Assembly (NCBI RefSeq): GCF_036370855.1
Contig: NC_088102.1
Coordinates: 43,251,835-43,315,834, forward strand
Length of the DNA: 64,000 bases
Source of the DNA: Dromaius novaehollandiae
Lineage: Eukaryota; Chordata; Aves; Casuariiformes; Dromaiidae
Direction: 5' to 3'
In this document: positions 60,390-64,000 of the stretch, one piece after another
Numbering within the stretch: the stretch's first letter is position 1
Layout of the letters: the number at the start of each line of letters is the position of its first letter
Program-made: the position numbers and the translations under genes
The notes under the pieces: generated by a model
What the model was told of the DNA's origin: nothing
Seen by the model: the letters and a program-made list of their open reading frames with translations, nothing else
Databases searched by the model: none

Positions 60390-62570
60390 CAGCCTGCCAA
60401 GAGGGAGGATGGTTGGGAATATGAGGATAAAGGAAATCTGGGTGAGAGTGACTGTGATGTGATAATGTATATTGATTTTAGATGAGGTACAAGAGGGAGT
60501 TTGCTTTGCAAAGCAAACCCAATAGACTCTATACAAGTAGAATCCAATAAACCCTGGGAAATGGTAGGTAAGTTCTCATGGGAAACATGGCTAAGGCAGA
60601 AGGAATTCAGTAGAGCTGGCAGTTTCTTAAAGAAATGATGTGTAGGGTACAGGCACAAACAATCCCACACAGTAGAAGGATAGGAAGTATGGTCAGAGAC
60701 CAACTTGGCTAAGTAACAAGGTCTTAAATGACCTGAAACACAAGAAGGAAACGTACAGAAAGTGGAAACTAGGTCAAATTGCTAAGGGCAAGTAAAGAAG
60801 AATACCAAAAAATGCTGAAACAGAATCAAAAAGGATAAAGTACAAATTTAACTGCAAAAAGCAATGGACATAAAGGATAGCAGGAAAACAATCTATAAGG
60901 AAAAGAAAAACCTAGTGATAGATCACATGCAGAAAGCTAAGGTACATTTTGCTTCATTCTTCACTAAAAGGGTGATCTGTGATCACATAACTAACATAAC
61001 TAAAATCAGAAGGAAAGAATTCAACTATAATAGGGAAAGAACAGGTCTGAGAATAATTTGGTAGGACTGTAATTCACCTCATCCCGAAGTATGCACCTAT
61101 AGCAGGTCTCCCGAACAGCTCTTTCATTGGTCATGTACAGTACTGACTAAGTCTCCCCTGACTGTGATGGGGCAGATATAGATGGTTGTGATATAGATGG
61201 TTAAAATTAGGTGAAATAAATCCTACCAATAATGAAGGCTGGGCCTGAGGAATTGCATGGAGGATACCTTGAGAGCAGACTGAAGGAAGTGAAGAGCTGT
61301 TAGCTTCCCCTATGAAAACTCATGGAAGATATTTGAGATTCCAGAAAATTGTGGAGAGGTGAACACAATGCTCATCTTTAAAAAGTCAAGAAATGAAGAA
61401 GAGACCAATCTTGGAAAAATATTGGAATAAATAACACAAGAAATTGTTCATAAACAGCTCAGAGATAATTTAAAAAGCTGATAGCCAACATGCCAAGAAT
61501 ATAAAGCAATACAGTTTTTCCAACATGACAACAGGTCTCATAAATAGAGAAGAAGCGGGTCATGTAATATGTCTTAATTTTAGTAATGCTATTGACTGAC
61601 TTACAACATTTTCATTAGTAAATTAAGAAACAAAGTGAAACTACTTTAGAGTGAGCACAAAACTAGCTGGGAAAAACAGCCTTTTATATTAGATTATAAT
61701 CATTCATTGTCAAACTCAAAAAAATCTAATCAGTGAGACTCTAGCTGGGTCTGTTCTGGGCTAGGTACATTTTCATTAGTGATTTGGATAAAGGAATGGT
61801 CCTTCAACGTTATAGATAACTATAAGCCTAGACAATCAGCAAACACATTGGATGATATGTTAAATTCAGAATGCTCTTGGCAAATGAGAGACATGGTCTG
61901 TAGGAGAAATAAGGGTGCAATGCACTTGTGTTTACAAGTGTACAGTTCTATGCAGGATTGGCAATGACCAATGAGGCAGCCATTCTGTCAAAAAGGGATA
62001 ATAGGGACAGTAGTCAGTCACAAGCCATACATGAGTAAGTAATATTACACCGCTAGAAAAAAACCAAACAAACTGCATGTTACAAAGATAAACAATTTTG
62101 CTTGTAAGATATATTAAGGAAGCTTCCCATTATATTTTGGGCTAGCAGAGTGGCCAGCAGCATTGCATCCTTTTACAAGCAAAACAGTTCAGGCAGAAGG
62201 TAGACCAAGTGGAAGGAGTCCAGAGAAGAACATGGAAAATGGTCAGGTGTCTGGAAAAACAAGAAAGAAATATTGAAAGAATTGAAGTTACTCAGTCTAC
62301 AGAAGAGAAGGCTAAGTCAAGACATGAAAATAATAATCTACATAAAAGCTGCCTGTAAAAAGGCAGGGACTAAATTGTCTTATCTGTAGTGGATATAAGG
62401 TAATGGGCTTAAACTGCAGCAAGAGAGTTTGTCTTTATTGTTAATAAGATCTTTCTAATATATAACATAATGAAATACTTTTTCATTTCCTTGGTTTGGT
62501 TGATCCTTTCTTGGAGCTTCAGAATGCATAAAATGATCTCTTGAGGTCTTTTTCAGCCTCATTTTTTGTA
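60390..62570 (+). mobile_element. Decayed CR1-type LINE, about 2.1 kb
   Basis: Extended element in plus orientation. At 60620-60980 it matches the CR1 segment before the reverse transcriptase ('ggcacaaacaatcccacaca', 'ccaacttggctaagtaacaa', 'tacagaaagtggaaac', 'cattttgcttcattcttcac'). At 61568-61602 the text reads as a decayed LDFSNAID, the reverse-transcriptase 'LDFSKAFD' motif. At 61768-61800 it reads like FISDLDKGM, a CR1 landmark. From 62140 to 62560 comes the 3' part ('ggaaggagtccagagaagaa', 'gaattgaagttactcagtct', 'aatgggcttaaactgcagca', 'ttgaggtctttttcagcctc'). All frames are broken by stops and indels; it is a fossil with no activity. Confidence 0.82.
60499..60518. repeat. Perfect 20-bp palindrome
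   Basis: GTTTGCTTTGCAAAGCAAAC is identical to its reverse complement. It lies within the 5' part of the CR1-like element. Its centre TTTGCAAA resembles a C/EBP-type palindrome. Confidence 0.9.
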
Positions 62571-63617
62571 AATCTGTGGTTCATCCTGTTGTACAATTTA
62601 GAATACTCATCTTATGCCTCTAGAGAACATAATTTTTTCAAAGTTCTCATGCTAAATTGTACTAAGCGAGGTTGAGGTTTCAACACAGTCACTCAGAGAA
62701 TCGGCAAAGCTACTATGGGACTTACCATTGCCTAGACTGGCATGGTGCCACCTCTATTTTTTCTACACCACGTCCTTTTAGCATAAGAAATTTTTTTCTA
62801 TATCACTTCCTTATAGCATAAGAAATGTGGGGGGTTGTGGCCAGAGCACTGCTATCTTCTAATGTCCAGAGACTGCTGTACCTGGGATTTGGTGGTTGCA
62901 CACTGCATTTCCAAACATCTGAAGTGTGCCCATCACTTTTCTGTGGATTCCTAATGGAGTCTCCTAGAGAAGTACTCCTATCTGTTCAAGCATGTTTTTC
63001 TGGTGAGTCACTGCAAACCATTAGTAAAACATGGAGCTCATTTGCCTCAGGGGGCACTTGTCATGATGAGACATGGAAGAGCACGAAATTGAGTGAAGTG
63101 AGATGTGGGCAGAAAATGTGGAGACATACATTGGTTGAAGGCTGCAGAATCAGGCTGCTTCATCTCTTAGAGGTATTTTCTTCATGTGCTTGTTCTTTGT
63201 ATTAATCAAACATCAAGTTCATAGGAATTTAAAAAAATATATCCTCACTGGGCAGAAAAGATCAAATTCATCTTGCTTTCTTTACACCAAAGATCTAACT
63301 CTGCCCATGTATTGACATTCCTGGCAAAATAACAGTATCATATTGATGATCATCAGAAAGAAAATCTTATAAAGGGATGTTTGTTGCACTGATTCATTAC
63401 ATGAGTTTCTAGGACATGTGATTCCATTGCCAGCAAAACACCAGTGTTAGTCATTACCCATACGACCTCTGCAATTCACTCAGACATTTTCAGGTAATTT
63501 TGTACAAAAAAATATGGCCTCCTTACTAAAACAGTTTAAGCTTTCCAGAAAAGTTATATTTTCACATTTTGCAAAATACTTGAACCAGGAAAAATCTATT
63601 CGATACTGCGTCCTTAC

Positions 63618-63648
63618 CTTCTGAATTTCTTTTGAACTCTTCATTTGT
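63618..63648 (-). other. Exon-like 31-bp segment with consensus splice sites
   Basis: On the minus strand a tatttcag acceptor, 31 bases starting ACAAATGAAGAG, and a GAAG|GTAAGG donor. It reads TNEEFKRNSE plus one base in one frame, which would join in phase to the catalytic exon of the sulfotransferase (phase 1, Gly). It could also be a 5' untranslated exon of that gene, an exon of another gene entering from the right, or chance. It is not counted as coding. Confidence 0.35.
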
Positions 63649-63965
63649 CTGAAATACACAAAACAATCTGTTTCTGTGAGTCACACTTTTTAAAATCAGA
63701 GTAATACACAACCTAGCATGAGGCTTGGGCTTGCCTAATAGGTATTACTGCAGGAGTCATACAACAGAAATCTTGTTCTCACAAATTCACTATGATACAA
63801 TTTTTCTCTGTGTATGTTTTACAGACCTTGTTGAATAAGTTTTAGAGGGCTAGGTATTTCACTTTGAAAAAGGCTGAGAAAGAAATTGTTCAAATGAACA
63901 ACTAAAATAAAAGAGTTTATTCTATTCAAGTTCAAAAATTTTATAAAGCCAAGGAATACCCTTAC

Positions 63966-64000
63966 TTCTAAAGGCAGCCTGTCTTTCTTCCTGCTTGAGT
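63966..64000 (-). other. Possible 3' end of another exon at the window edge
   Basis: On the minus strand sequence runs off the right edge and ends at a TTTAGAA|GTAAGG donor. Two frames are open: one ending KDRLPLE joins in frame to the 63618-63648 segment; the other reads LKQEERQAAFR but would hit a stop in that segment. Too little is present to decide. Confidence 0.25.

Larger units (their letters stand above)
50690..60390. other. Region upstream of the sulfotransferase gene; no supported gene
   Basis: About 9.7 kb of AT-leaning DNA, probably 5' flank or first intron of the sulfotransferase gene. It holds poly-A at 52003, the ACAC/GTGT palindrome at 53911 and several pyrimidine-rich stretches (57.3-57.9 and 58.6-59.2 kb) that create chance open frames. 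The minus-strand open frame 51484-52053 is discussed as a finding and not called as a gene. Confidence 0.6.

Overview
The window is nuclear DNA from a vertebrate. It is long, gene-sparse and AT-leaning, with spliced genes (GT-AG introns), one strong CpG island, microsatellites and decayed retroposons. Old CR1-type LINE copies and MIR-like fragments, with no Alu or L1 recognised, point to a sauropsid. A bird is my best guess; a turtle or crocodilian is not excluded. No CRISPR array, operon, tRNA or rRNA gene was seen.

Layout. (1) Positions 1-28093, minus strand: the first four coding exons of ITPKA, inositol-trisphosphate 3-kinase A (27653-28093, 4744-4840, 2340-2553, 429-633). All splice sites are canonical and the phases join without a break into 319 residues. 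The last roughly 140 residues, which include the rest of the catalytic domain, lie beyond the left edge. Intron 1 is about 22.8 kb and holds most of the microsatellites and old LINE/SINE pieces on this side. (2) About 27.37-28.88 kb: a CpG island covering ITPKA exon 1 and its presumed promoter. (3) About 28.9-48.9 kb: intergenic DNA with no gene I can support. It does hold a compact GC-box cluster with a TATA-like motif at 35.04-35.21 kb, a MIR-like SINE at 30.84 kb and a CR1 piece at 40.14 kb. (4) Positions 49362-50623, minus strand: a complete two-exon gene for a Golgi carbohydrate sulfotransferase of the HNK-1ST/CHST8-14 family (314 residues). A short exon carries the start codon and the membrane anchor; a second exon carries the whole catalytic domain. 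(5) About 50.7-64 kb: DNA upstream of that gene, with a roughly 2.1 kb decayed CR1 LINE (60.4-62.57 kb) and two exon-like segments on the minus strand at the right edge (63618-63648 and 63966-64000).

The two genes share a strand but no evident pathway. ITPKA is a cytosolic, actin- and calmodulin-associated kinase turning Ins(1,4,5)P3 into Ins(1,3,4,5)P4. The sulfotransferase is predicted to work in the Golgi lumen, moving sulfate from PAPS to glycan chains. The most useful results are the spliced sulfotransferase model, its unexpected position 5' of ITPKA, the orphan promoter-like island at 35 kb, a block-structured 15-bp minisatellite at 17.1 kb and a diverged direct duplication at 46.0/46.8 kb. 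Family assignments are from recognition of sequence by eye; no database search was run.
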